NCBI RefSeq assembly: GCF_934643405.1 | Contig: NZ_CAKUCL010000109.1 | Span: 1-22,644, forward strand | Source of the DNA: an uncultured Actinoplanes sp. | GTDB taxonomy: Bacteria > Actinomycetota > Actinomycetes > Mycobacteriales > Micromonosporaceae | Length of the DNA stretch: 22,644 nucleotides | Reading direction: 5' to 3' | Shown here: positions 1 through 8,617 of the stretch, piece by piece | Layout of the letters: each line of letters opens with the position of its first letter | Numbering within the stretch: position 1 is the first letter of the stretch | The notes under the pieces: generated by a model | The model's database searches: none | Told to the model about the DNA's origin: nothing | The model's input: only the letters and a program-made list of their open reading frames with translations | Translations under genes and position numbers: made by a program

Positions 1-118
1 GGCCGCGGGCCGTCAGGTCCCGGCGCGACGCCTGGATCGGCGCCAGGCCATTGCGACGCGCGCACCCGGGGCGGCAGCCAGGCCGGCGACCTTCAGGTCC
101 GCCCCGCTTCGGCGGTCG
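1..118. other. non-coding edge downstream of the GntR gene
   Basis: I see no gene that can be supported here. All forward frames are open only because the sequence is GC-rich, and none gives a recognisable protein. Around 85-103 there is an imperfect inverted repeat (GGCGACCT / AGGTCCGCC, one bulge, two-base loop). It could be a weak terminator for the minus-strand regulator gene that ends at 119, but it has no T-tract. The neighbouring gene to the left is outside the window. Confidence 0.4.
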
Positions 119-772
119 TCAGGCGGGGGACGCCAAGCGCTCGGCTGCTCGCTCCATGTGCTGCTGGAGCACCTCGACCGCCCGGGCGGCGTCGCCGGCC
201 TCGATCGCGTCGACTATCGGGGCGTGGTAGTCGCCGGACATCAGGGCCGACTGGTCCTCCCCGCGCGCCATGATCGTCACCCGGATGCGGCCGGCCAGCT
301 GCTGCCACGCGGTGGTCAGCATGGAGTTGCCGGAGGACTGGCACAACAGCAGGTGGAACGCCATGTCCGCGTCGACGTGGGCGATGAAGCCGGCTTGCGG
401 GGCGTTGAGCTCGGCCACCGCGCGGCGTAACGCAGCCACGGCCGCGTCGCGCCGCGGCGAGTCGATGAGCAGTCGCACGGCGAGGCCCTCCAGCGCCGCC
501 CGGACCTGGAACAACTCGATGATCTCGGTGGCCGAGTGGCTGCTCACCCGCAGCATGCCCCGGGCGCCGGGGGTCACCAACCCCTCCTGCTGGAGGTGGC
601 GCAACGCCTCGCGGATGGTGCCCCGGCTGACGCCGAGCCGACCGGCCAGTTCCACCTCTCCCAGGTGGTCGCCCGGCCGGTACTGCCCGGAGGTGATCGC
701 CGCGCGCAGCGCGTCGAGCGCGCGTTCCCGCAGCGTGCTGCGGTCCAGGCTGGTCAGCGGCTCCACGGCCAT
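119..772 (-). CDS. GntR-family (FadR/FCD type) transcriptional regulator
   Basis: Predicted cytoplasmic DNA-binding repressor or activator of 217 aa. The N-terminal winged helix-turn-helix (about residues 8-75) carries the typical stretch LRERALDALRAAITSG and the recognition helix SRGTIREALRHL. The C-terminal part is an FCD ligand-binding domain. It keeps the acidic/histidine residues that bind metal in many FCD proteins: an Asp-x3-His pair in DADMAFH, a His in DYHAPIVDAI and a His in LQQHMERA. It is transcribed divergently from the SDR gene at 913, which is therefore its likeliest target; the ligand is unknown. The start at 772 has a GGAG about nine bases upstream and fits the family length. 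An in-frame ATG at 826 is also possible and would sit at the expected start of a leaderless transcript from the candidate promoter at 834-862. A start further upstream would run through the palindrome at 844-863 and is unlikely. Confidence 0.85.
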   Translation of the reverse strand: MAVEPLTSLDRSTLRERALDALRAAITSGQYRPGDHLGEVELAGRLGVSRGTIREALRHLQQEGLVTPGARGMLRVSSHSATEIIELFQVRAALEGLAVRLLIDSPRRDAAVAALRRAVAELNAPQAGFIAHVDADMAFHLLLCQSSGNSMLTTAWQQLAGRIRVTIMARGEDQSALMSGDYHAPIVDAIEAGDAARAVEVLQQHMERAAERLASPA

Positions 773-833
773 GGGCGGCGCTCCGTTCGCTGGTGGTGGT
801 ACTGCGATCTTAGGCCGTCGTGTCATCCGCCGA

Positions 834-862
834 CAAATAGCCTGTTGACTGTTGACAGTCAA
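834..862 (-). promoter_or_regulatory. candidate promoter of the GntR gene
   Basis: Reading the minus strand, a TTGACT box (862 to 857) is followed after exactly 17 bases by TATTTG (839 to 834). A transcript would start near 827, directly at the alternative ATG at 826, so it could be leaderless. The -35 box lies inside the palindrome at 844-863, which would suit autoregulation. The -10 box matches the consensus poorly (three of six positions), so this is a prediction only. Confidence 0.35.
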
Positions 863-863
863 C
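844..863. promoter_or_regulatory. perfect inverted repeat, probable GntR operator
   Basis: The arms GTTGACTG (844-851) and CAGTCAAC (856-863) are exact reverse complements around a TTGA spacer. GntR/FCD regulators typically bind short dyads with GT and AC half-site ends, which this fits. It lies between the divergent regulator (starts 772 or 826) and the SDR gene (start 913), where an operator serving both would be expected. The assignment to this regulator is inferred from position. Confidence 0.6.
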
Positions 864-912
864 GCATCGGTACCTTTCCCTGGAGGACACCCGAAACTCA
901 CGAAGGAGAATC

Positions 913-1674
913 ATGTCCCCCTCCGACCGCACCGCCGTCGTCACCGGCGCCGGATCCCGCCGCGGCATCGGCCGCGCCACCGCCCACACGCTCGCCGCCG
1001 CCGGCTGGCACGTGGCCGTCCTGGACATCGATGAGGCCAGCGCCAAGGACGCCGCCCACGAGATCGGCGAGCGGCACGCCGTCCGGACCGTGGGGCTGGC
1101 CTGCGACGTCTCCGACGAGACCTCGACCGGGCAGGCCGTCGACGCACTCGCCGGCTCGATGCCGCCGGTCGGCGCGCTGATCAACAACGCGGGCATCACC
1201 TCACCCACGCCGTTCCTCGAGGTGACCGGCGCGGAGTGGGACCGGATCTTCGCGGTGAACGTCCGCGGCTCCTACAACGTCACCCGCCGGATCCTGCCGG
1301 GCATGGTCGAGCGCGGCTTCGGCCGGATCGTGTTCCTCTCCTCGGTGTCGGCGGAGCGCGGCGGTGGCGTCTTCGGTGGCGTGGCGTACTCCGCGGCCAA
1401 GGCGGCGCAGCTCGGCTTCGCCCGCGCGCTGGCCCGCGAGGCCGGTCCGGCGGGCGTCACCGTCAACTCGGTCGCGCCCGGACTGATCGACACCGACATC
1501 ACGGCCGGCAAGCTGGACCCGGAGCGCAGGTCCCAGGTTCTCGCCGGCGTCCCGGTCGGACGGGCGGGCGCGGTGGCGGACGTGGCGGACCTCATCGCCT
1601 ACCTGTGCCGGGAGGAGTCCGGCTACATCACCGGGGCCACCTACGACGTCAACGGCGGCGCCCACATCCACTGA
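913..1674 (+). CDS. SDR-family NAD(P)-dependent oxidoreductase
   Basis: Cytoplasmic short-chain dehydrogenase/reductase of 253 aa, the usual length of classical SDRs. The cofactor motif is TGAGSRRGIG (residues 11-20), a variant with two extra residues before the GIG. Asp38 at the end of the second beta strand suggests NAD(H) rather than NADP(H). The structural motif NNAG is at 91-94 and the catalytic residues are Ser146, Tyr159 and Lys163 (YSAAK). The C-terminus GATYDVNGGAHIH is typical of FabG-like or polyol/hydroxy-acid dehydrogenases. A good ribosome binding site (AAGGAGA) precedes the ATG. It stands alone on its strand, facing the GntR gene. The substrate cannot be read from the sequence; a sugar, polyol or cyclitol is plausible given the nearby inositol genes, but that is inference. 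Confidence 0.88.
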   Translation: MSPSDRTAVVTGAGSRRGIGRATAHTLAAAGWHVAVLDIDEASAKDAAHEIGERHAVRTVGLACDVSDETSTGQAVDALAGSMPPVGALINNAGITSPTPFLEVTGAEWDRIFAVNVRGSYNVTRRILPGMVERGFGRIVFLSSVSAERGGGVFGGVAYSAAKAAQLGFARALAREAGPAGVTVNSVAPGLIDTDITAGKLDPERRSQVLAGVPVGRAGAVADVADLIAYLCREESGYITGATYDVNGGAHIH

Positions 1675-1738
1675 GGACCTTTTTGTACCACTTCACGACT
1701 GACGTAGCGTCCTTGACCCGGCCGGGGCCGGTCCGGAG

Positions 1739-1769
1739 ACTAGTTCGTACTACTGTTACGTACTAGTAC
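1739..1769. promoter_or_regulatory. palindromic operator-like element upstream of the DeoR gene
   Basis: Two arms, ACTAGTTCGTACT (1739-1751) and GTTACGTACTAGT (1755-1767), form a dyad with ten of thirteen positions matching, centred on 1753. The right arm overlaps a perfect 10-bp palindrome, GTACTAGTAC (1760-1769). The element ends immediately before the GGGAGG ribosome binding site of the gene at 1780. It is AT-richer than its surroundings. Autoregulation by the DeoR protein, or control by the LacI protein behind it, is the likely role; this is inferred from position. Confidence 0.5.
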
Positions 1770-1779
1770 GGGAGGCCGG

Positions 1780-2616
1780 ATGGCGACGCTGCCGCGCTGT
1801 CACAACGCGACGGAGCGCCGCGAGACGATCCTCTCCGCGCTGCGGGTCCAGGGTTTCCTGTCGGTCGCCGACCTCGCCCGGATGTTCGACGTGTCGCACA
1901 TGACGGTCCGGCGCGACCTGCGGCACCTCGAGGACGGCGGTCAGGTGCGCACCGTCCACGGCGGCGCCAGCCTGCCGGCACCGGCCCGGCACGAGGCCGG
2001 CCGGTGGGCCAGCGCCGGCGACGCCGACGAGGTGGACATCGGCCGGCGCGCGGCGGCCCTGGCCGGCTGCGGCGACACCATCGCGGTCGACGCCGGGCGG
2101 CTGGGCTACGAGGTGGCCAGGGCACTGCCCGACGACTTCCGCGGCACCGTCGTCACGCACTCGATCCCGGCGATCCAGCTGCTGATGAGCCGCCCGCGCC
2201 CACCCCGGGTGGTGGGGCTGGGCGGCGAGGTCCTGACCGGCATCTCCGCCTTCGTCGGCGCGGGGACCGTCGCCGCCGCGCAGAACGTCCGGATCGGACT
2301 GCTGTTCCTGAGCATCGACGCGCTGGACCACCGCGGGGTCTACGCGCAATCCGACGCCGAGGCCTCGGTGAAGCGAGCCCTGCTGAGCGTCGCCGCCCGC
2401 AGCGTCCTGGTCGCCCGGCACGACTGCTTCACCGACTCGGCGCCGCTGATGCTGGGGCCGCTCGGCCGGTTCCACGCCCTGGTCACCGACCGGCGGCCGC
2501 CGCCCCCGACGGCGCAGGGCCTGCGCAACGCGGGCGTGCAGGTGATGCTCACCGACGGCGGCACGGCCGTGCCGCCGGCAACGTACCAGGCGACGAGAGC
2601 GGGTGCCCGGCGATGA
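1780..2616 (+). CDS. DeoR-family transcriptional regulator
   Basis: Predicted cytoplasmic regulator of 278 aa. The N-terminal DeoR helix-turn-helix (about residues 12-68) shows ILSALRVQGFLSVADLARMF, the recognition helix SHMTVRRDLRHLE and the following VHGGA. The C-terminal sensor domain is of the sugar-phosphate-binding DeoR type, but several hallmark motifs are altered. The usual Asp-Ser-Gly-Thr-Thr phosphate loop reads VDAGRLGYEVARAL, and the usual Ala-Asp-His-Ser-Lys stretch reads VARHDCF. The EASVKRALL motif is kept. It may therefore sense something other than a typical sugar phosphate, or be less ligand-dependent. The ATG is preceded by GGGAGG. It overlaps the next regulator gene by 4 bp (ATGA), so the two are co-expressed. 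Position upstream of inositol genes suggests a role in their control, as DeoR-type IolR proteins do in Bacillus, but overall similarity to IolR was not tested. Confidence 0.85.
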   Translation: MATLPRCHNATERRETILSALRVQGFLSVADLARMFDVSHMTVRRDLRHLEDGGQVRTVHGGASLPAPARHEAGRWASAGDADEVDIGRRAAALAGCGDTIAVDAGRLGYEVARALPDDFRGTVVTHSIPAIQLLMSRPRPPRVVGLGGEVLTGISAFVGAGTVAAAQNVRIGLLFLSIDALDHRGVYAQSDAEASVKRALLSVAARSVLVARHDCFTDSAPLMLGPLGRFHALVTDRRPPPPTAQGLRNAGVQVMLTDGGTAVPPATYQATRAGARR

Positions 2617-3641
2617 CCGACACGCAACGGACCCCGCCCGCTCGCGCCCCGCGACCGACGATGCGCGACGTGGCGGCCCGCGTCGGGGTGTCGCAGGCGC
2701 TGGTGTCGCTGGTGTTCCGCAACGCCCCCGGCGCCAGCCCGCAGACCCGCGACCGCGTCCTGCGTGCCGCGGCCGAGCTCGGGTACCGGCCCAACGCCGC
2801 GGCCCAGGTGCTGCGCCGGACCCGCAGCCGGCACATCGGCGTGCTGTTCAGCCTGCGGCAGCCGTTCGACGTGGACCTGGTCGAGGCGCTGCACCCGGCG
2901 GCGGAACGACTGGGATACCGGCTCGTGCTCGGCGCGCTGGGGCCGGGCCGCGACGAACGCGCCGCGGTCGAGGAGCTGCTGGCGAACCGCTGCGAGGCGA
3001 TGATCCTGCTCGGACCGGTCACCGGGGCCGCCGAGCTGGCAATGGCCGCCGAGGACATCCCGGTGGTGGACATCGCCCGCCGCTCGGACGGCGCCGGGGT
3101 CGACGTCGTCCGGGTGGCCGACGAGCTCGGCGCCCGGCTCGCGGTGGACCACCTGGTCTCGCTCGGCCACCGGGCGATCGCGCACGTCGACGGCGGGACG
3201 CTGCCGGGCTCGGCGCACCGCCGCGGCGGGTACGAGTCGAGCATGCGGGACCACGGCCTCGGCTCGCAGATCCGGGTCCTGCCCGGCGATCACACCGAGG
3301 AGTCCGGCGCCGCCGCGGTGCGGACCCTGATCGGTGCGGGGCGGCTGCCCACCGCGATCTTCGCGAGCAACGACCGCTGCGCCCACGGCGTGCTGGGCAC
3401 CCTGATCCGGGCCGGACTGACCGTTCCGGGCGACGTGTCGGTGGTCGGCTTCGACGACAGCGGCGTGGCGCGTCTGTCCTTCGTCGACCTGACGACCGTA
3501 CGGCAGGACGTGAGCCGGATGGCCGGCGCGGCCGTCGAGGCCGTCGTCGAGCGCCTCGAGCGGGGACGCGCCGGCGGGCGGGAGATCGTGCTGGAGCCGG
3601 CGCTCGTGGTCCGCTCGACCACGGCCGCCCCCGCGGTGTGA
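2613..3641 (+). CDS. LacI-family transcriptional regulator
   Basis: Predicted cytoplasmic repressor of 342 aa, typical LacI length. The DNA-binding domain (about residues 16-72) reads TMRDVAARVGVSQALVSLVF and then LGYRPNAAAQVLR, the hinge region. A periplasmic-binding-protein-like effector domain follows, with family landmarks LAVDHLVSLGHRAIAHV, a run around PTAIFASNDRCAHGVL, VPGDVSVVGFDDS and LTTVRQDVSRMAGAAVE. The start overlaps the DeoR stop codon by ATGA, so translation is probably coupled. It lies directly upstream of the inositol porter and catabolic genes on the same strand, separated by a 196-bp gap with a possible hairpin. By position it is the best candidate for the local inositol repressor. 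The effector is not readable from sequence. Confidence 0.9.
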   Translation: MTDTQRTPPARAPRPTMRDVAARVGVSQALVSLVFRNAPGASPQTRDRVLRAAAELGYRPNAAAQVLRRTRSRHIGVLFSLRQPFDVDLVEALHPAAERLGYRLVLGALGPGRDERAAVEELLANRCEAMILLGPVTGAAELAMAAEDIPVVDIARRSDGAGVDVVRVADELGARLAVDHLVSLGHRAIAHVDGGTLPGSAHRRGGYESSMRDHGLGSQIRVLPGDHTEESGAAAVRTLIGAGRLPTAIFASNDRCAHGVLGTLIRAGLTVPGDVSVVGFDDSGVARLSFVDLTTVRQDVSRMAGAAVEAVVERLERGRAGGREIVLEPALVVRSTTAAPAV

Positions 3642-3650
3642 ACATCGCAC

Positions 3651-3694
3651 CACACGACGCCCCCCAAATGTGCACCTCGGCACGGCCTCGTGTG
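3651..3694. terminator. candidate stem-loop between the LacI gene and the inositol operon
   Basis: The arms CACACGACGCC (3651-3661) and GGCCTCGTGTG (3684-3694) pair with one mismatch over 11 bp. Nested inside is a second small stem, GTGC (3670-3673) with GCAC (3680-3683). A pyrimidine-rich stretch follows at about 3702-3718, without a true T-run. It starts nine bases after the LacI stop codon, so it may end the deoR-lacI transcript. It could equally be a regulatory dyad for the downstream operon. The rest of the gap, 3695-3837, must hold the operon promoter, but I could not identify clear -35/-10 boxes. Confidence 0.4.
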
Positions 3695-3837
3695 CGGATC
3701 CGACCTCTTCTCTTTCTCGGGTTGTGACGTTTCGGGCACGGCGAGCAAGCTCACAGTGTTCGATGGCCTACTCAGCGAGGCGATGAATTCCGACGCGTCT
3801 GCGCCAATGTGCGGGCGTCCACGGAGGGAGGCCCACA

Positions 3838-5295
3838 ATGGCGGCGAACGAGGCCGAATTCGTGTACCAGGGCGGTTCCACCGGACCGAAAAGCAATGGC
3901 CGGTTCCTGGTCAAGCTCACCGTGATTTCCACGCTGGGCGGCCTGCTGTTCGGGTACGACACCGGCGTCATCTCCGGCGCGCTGCCGTTCCTCAAGGAGG
4001 ATCTCGACCTGAGCAGCCTGGAGGAGGCGAGCGTGGTGAGCTCGCTGCTGTTCGGCGCCATGTTCGGGGCGCTGCTGGGCGGCAAGCTGGCCGACACCCT
4101 CGGCCGCAAGGGCAGCCTGCGGGTGTGCGCGATCCTGTTCTTCCTCGGCACGCTGGGCAGCTCGCTGGCGCCGACCTACGGCGTCATGCTGGTCGCCCGG
4201 GTCGTGCTCGGGCTCGCCGTCGGTGCGGCGGCCGCGACCGTGCCGCTGTTCCTGGCCGAGATGGCGCCCGCGCATCGGCGCGGCCGCATGGTCACCATCA
4301 ACGAGCTGATGATCGTCGGCGGGCAGTTCCTCGCCTTCGCCATCAACGCGCTGATCGACGCGCTGTTCAGCGGTTCGCACATCTGGCGGTGGATGCTGCT
4401 CGTCGCGGCGATCCCGGCCATCGCGTTGTTCATCGGGCTGTATTTCCTGCCCGAGTCGCCGCGCTGGTACGCCGTACACAATCGGCTCGATGACACCCGC
4501 AGGGTGTTGAGCCTCAGCCGGAGCCCGGCCGAGGCGGCCGAGGAGTACAACATCATCGCCATGCACGCCCAGCGCGACGTGCAGGAGGACAAGGGCGCCG
4601 CGCTGCGCGACCTGCGCGCCTTCCCGTGGATGCGGCGCATCCTGTGGATCGGGATCGGGCTGGCGATCGTGCAGCAGGCCACCGGCATCAACACGGTGAA
4701 CTACTACGCGCCGACCATCCTGGAGTCGGCCGGCCTCGGCACCAGCTCGGCGCTGGTCCTGACGATCGCCGTGGGCGTCGTCGGGGTCACCGGCACGATC
4801 CTCGGCATCTACCTGCTGGGGCACGTCAACCGGCGGCCGCTGGTGATGACCGGTTTCGTCGGCGTCGCCGCCGGCCACCTGGTCCTGGCCCTGATGTTCC
4901 TGCTGCCGGAGTCGAAGGGCCGCGCCTTCCTGATCCTCGCCGGCATGCTGATCGTGGTCTTCTTCGTCCAGACCTTCATCGGCACGCTGATCTGGCTGCT
5001 GCTCTCGGAGATCTTCCCGATGACCGTCCGCGGTTTCGCGATGGGCGCCGCCGTCTTCGTGCTGTGGACCACCAACACGATCATCTCGTTCGTGTTCCCG
5101 CTGCTGGTCGGGGCGCTCGGCGCCACCCTGACGTTCGGGCTGTTCGCGATCGTCAACGCCGGCTCGTTCTTCTTCGTCTGGCGGCTGTGCCCGGAGACCC
5201 GGGGACGCACGCTGGAGGAGCTGGAGGACGACTTCCGCGAGCACGACGCCGCGCACTTCACCCACGTGCCGCCGGCCGGCGTCAGCGGGTCGTGA
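3838..5295 (+). CDS. iolT: MFS sugar porter, probable myo-inositol transporter
   Basis: Integral membrane protein of 485 aa with about 12 hydrophobic segments, belonging to the sugar porter branch of the major facilitator superfamily, usually proton symporters. Landmarks in order: GGLLFGYDTGVISGAL in the first membrane segment (about 34-49), the loop 2-3 motif GGKLADTLGRKG (81-92), PESPRWY after segment six (205-211), QQATGINTVNYYAPTI in segment seven (about 279-294), and PETRGRTLEELE near the C-terminus (about 451-462). The QQ..GIN motif is involved in sugar binding in this family. A strong ribosome binding site (GGAGGGAGG, 3823-3831) precedes the ATG. It is the first gene of the inositol operon and its stop overlaps a possible GTG start of iolC. 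The inositol specificity is inferred from context and resemblance to actinobacterial IolT proteins. Confidence 0.88.
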   Translation: MAANEAEFVYQGGSTGPKSNGRFLVKLTVISTLGGLLFGYDTGVISGALPFLKEDLDLSSLEEASVVSSLLFGAMFGALLGGKLADTLGRKGSLRVCAILFFLGTLGSSLAPTYGVMLVARVVLGLAVGAAAATVPLFLAEMAPAHRRGRMVTINELMIVGGQFLAFAINALIDALFSGSHIWRWMLLVAAIPAIALFIGLYFLPESPRWYAVHNRLDDTRRVLSLSRSPAEAAEEYNIIAMHAQRDVQEDKGAALRDLRAFPWMRRILWIGIGLAIVQQATGINTVNYYAPTILESAGLGTSSALVLTIAVGVVGVTGTILGIYLLGHVNRRPLVMTGFVGVAAGHLVLALMFLLPESKGRAFLILAGMLIVVFFVQTFIGTLIWLLLSEIFPMTVRGFAMGAAVFVLWTTNTIISFVFPLLVGALGATLTFGLFAIVNAGSFFFVWRLCPETRGRTLEELEDDFREHDAAHFTHVPPAGVSGS

Positions 5296-5300
5296 TCCCC

Positions 5301-6251
5301 ATGGCTCCCTTCGACGTGCTGACCATGGGCCGCATCGGCGTCGACATCTACCCGCTGCAGACCGGGGTGTCGCTGCGCGAGATCGAGTCCTTCGGCAAAT
5401 ACCTGGGCGGCAGCGCCACCAACGTCGCGGTCGCCGCCGCCCGGTACGGCCGCCACGCCGCGGTGATCACCCGCACCGGCGCCGACCCGTTCGGCGCGTT
5501 CCTGCACGACGCCCTGCGCGGGTACGGCGTCGACGACCGCTACGTCACCGAGGTTGCGGGCCTGCCGACGCCGGTGACGTTCTGCGAGATCTTCCCGCCG
5601 GACGACTTCCCGCTGTACTTCTACCGCTTCCCCAAGGCTCCCGACCTGGAGATCCGGGCCGGCGAGCTGGACCTGGACGCGATCCGGGCGGCGCGGGTGT
5701 TCTGGGTGACGGTCACCGGACTCTCTCAAGAGCCTTCCCGTACGGCGACGCTTGCCGCCCTGAAATATCGAGAAAAGTCGGATGTGACCGTGCTGGACCT
5801 CGACTATCGGCCCATGTTCTGGAATTCGCGCGAGGAGGCCCACTCCTGGGTCCGGCAGGCCCTCCCCCACGTGACCGTGGCGGTGGGCAACCGCGACGAG
5901 TGGCACACCGCGGTCGGTGACCTGCCGCCCGCCGACGCCGCTCAGGCCGCGCTCGACCTCGGCGTCGAGCTCGCCGTCGTCAAGCAGGGCCCGCGGGGCG
6001 TGCTGGGCCGCGACGCCAAGCACACCGTGGAGGTCGAGCCGGTGCCGGTGGAGGTGGTCAACGGCCTCGGCGCCGGTGACGCCTTCGGCGGCGCGCTGTG
6101 CCACGCGATGCTGTCCGGCTGGGACCTCGAGCGGACCCTGCGGTTCTGCAACGCCGCCGGTGCGCTGGTCGCCGGGGAGCTCGCCTGCTCGGACGCGATG
6201 CCGGACGAGGCCACGGTGGAGCGCAAGCTGCGGGAGGCCGGCCATGCGTGA
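5301..6251 (+). CDS. iolC: 5-dehydro-2-deoxygluconokinase (PfkB family)
   Basis: Cytoplasmic kinase of 316 aa that phosphorylates 5-dehydro-2-deoxy-D-gluconate in inositol breakdown. It begins with the characteristic DVLTMGRIGVDIYPLQTGV. The N-terminal PfkB substrate-binding motif GGSATNVAVAAARYG lies at 36-50. The IolC-typical stretch CEIFPPDDFPLYFYR is at about 95-109, and LDYRPMFW follows in the central part. The C-terminal PfkB signature GLGAGDAFGGAL contains the catalytic base Asp260. The ATG at 5301 fits homologues; an in-frame GTG at 5292 overlaps the transporter stop (GTGA) and is an alternative. Neither has a clear ribosome binding site, so translational coupling is likely. Its end overlaps the next start by 8 bp. 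Codons around 5760-5790 are AT-richer than their neighbours, with no frame damage. Confidence 0.93.
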   Translation: MAPFDVLTMGRIGVDIYPLQTGVSLREIESFGKYLGGSATNVAVAAARYGRHAAVITRTGADPFGAFLHDALRGYGVDDRYVTEVAGLPTPVTFCEIFPPDDFPLYFYRFPKAPDLEIRAGELDLDAIRAARVFWVTVTGLSQEPSRTATLAALKYREKSDVTVLDLDYRPMFWNSREEAHSWVRQALPHVTVAVGNRDEWHTAVGDLPPADAAQAALDLGVELAVVKQGPRGVLGRDAKHTVEVEPVPVEVVNGLGAGDAFGGALCHAMLSGWDLERTLRFCNAAGALVAGELACSDAMPDEATVERKLREAGHA

Positions 6252-7107
6252 CGAGCAGTTGCGGGAGCTCATCGACGCCCGCATCGCCGGCCAGCGGCGG
6301 ATCACCGAGCTGGCCGCCGCCCGCAAGCGGCCCGCCCTGCACGACCGGCACATGATCATCGCGCTCGACCACCCGGCGCGCGGCGCGCTGCGGGCCGGGT
6401 CCCGGGCGCTGGCCATGGCTGACCGGATCGACCTGCTCGACCGGCTCTGTACGGCGCTGGCCCGGCCCGGCGTCACCGGCGTGCTCGGCACCGCCGACGT
6501 GCTCGAGGACCTGCTCCTGCTCGGCGCGCTGGACGACAAGGTCGTGTTCGGCTCGATGAACCGCGGCGGCCTGGCCGGGACCGTGTTCGAGATGGACGAC
6601 CGGTTCACCGGCTGCACCGCGGCGGGCATCGAGCGGATGGGTTTCGAGGGCGGCAAGATGCTGCTGCGCATCGATCCGGACGATCCGCTGACCGTCAACA
6701 CGCTGGAGGCCTGCGGCCGGGCGATCGGCGAGCTGGCGGCGCGCGGCCTGATCGCGATGGTCGAGCCGTTCCTGTCGCACCGGATCGAGGGCCGCATCCG
6801 CAACGACCTGACGGCCGAGGCGATGATCCGGGTGATCTCGGTGGCCGCGGGTCTCGGTGACACCTCGGCGTACACCTGGCTGAAGCTGCCCGTGGTGCCC
6901 GACCTGGAACGGGTCATGGCGGCCACCACGCTGCCGGCGTTGATCCTCGGCGGCGAGGTCGGCGCCGACCAGGAGTCGGTGCTGACCGGCTGGCGGCACG
7001 CGCTGTCGCTGCCGGCCGTCAAGGGCCTGGTCGTCGGTCGTTCGCTGCTCTATCCCCCCGACGACGACGTGGCCGGTGCGGTCGACGCCGCGGTCGGTCT
7101 TCTCTAG
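6244..7107 (+). CDS. Cgl0158-family (beta/alpha)8 aldolase, likely phospho-dehydrodeoxygluconate aldolase
   Basis: Cytoplasmic class I aldolase-like TIM-barrel protein of 287 aa, related to the DeoC/FbaB fold. Landmarks are HMIIALDHPARGAL (36-49), GTADVLEDLLLLGAL (82-96), GGKMLLRID (136-144), MVEPFLSHRIEGRI (172-185), YTWLKLPVVPDLERV (210-224) and LILGGEVG. Lys138 and Lys214 are candidates for a Schiff-base lysine. This family sits between iolC and iolA in Corynebacterium and other actinobacterial inositol clusters. By position it would split 6-phospho-5-dehydro-2-deoxygluconate into dihydroxyacetone phosphate and malonate semialdehyde, the step done by the unrelated class II aldolase IolJ in Bacillus. 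That role is inferred from context. The gene overlaps iolC by 8 bp. Confidence 0.85.
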   Translation: MRDEQLRELIDARIAGQRRITELAAARKRPALHDRHMIIALDHPARGALRAGSRALAMADRIDLLDRLCTALARPGVTGVLGTADVLEDLLLLGALDDKVVFGSMNRGGLAGTVFEMDDRFTGCTAAGIERMGFEGGKMLLRIDPDDPLTVNTLEACGRAIGELAARGLIAMVEPFLSHRIEGRIRNDLTAEAMIRVISVAAGLGDTSAYTWLKLPVVPDLERVMAATTLPALILGGEVGADQESVLTGWRHALSLPAVKGLVVGRSLLYPPDDDVAGAVDAAVGLL

Positions 7108-7120
7108 AACGGAGAATCCC

Positions 7121-8614
<1,494 letters not shown>

Positions 8615-8617
8615 GCG

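Noticed and set aside
1713..1746. A sigma-70 promoter (TTGACC with TAGTTC) before the DeoR gene
   Set aside because: The spacing is 22 bases, outside the functional range, and no better -10 box lies at 16-18 bases.
3722..3755. A CRP-type site (TGTGA ... TCACA) before the inositol porter
   Set aside because: The half-sites are 23 bases apart instead of six to eight, so it is not a CRP-like operator.
4809..7022. A 737-codon open frame on the minus strand
   Set aside because: Antisense to iolT, iolC and the aldolase; Ser/Arg/Pro-rich low-complexity product without family features.
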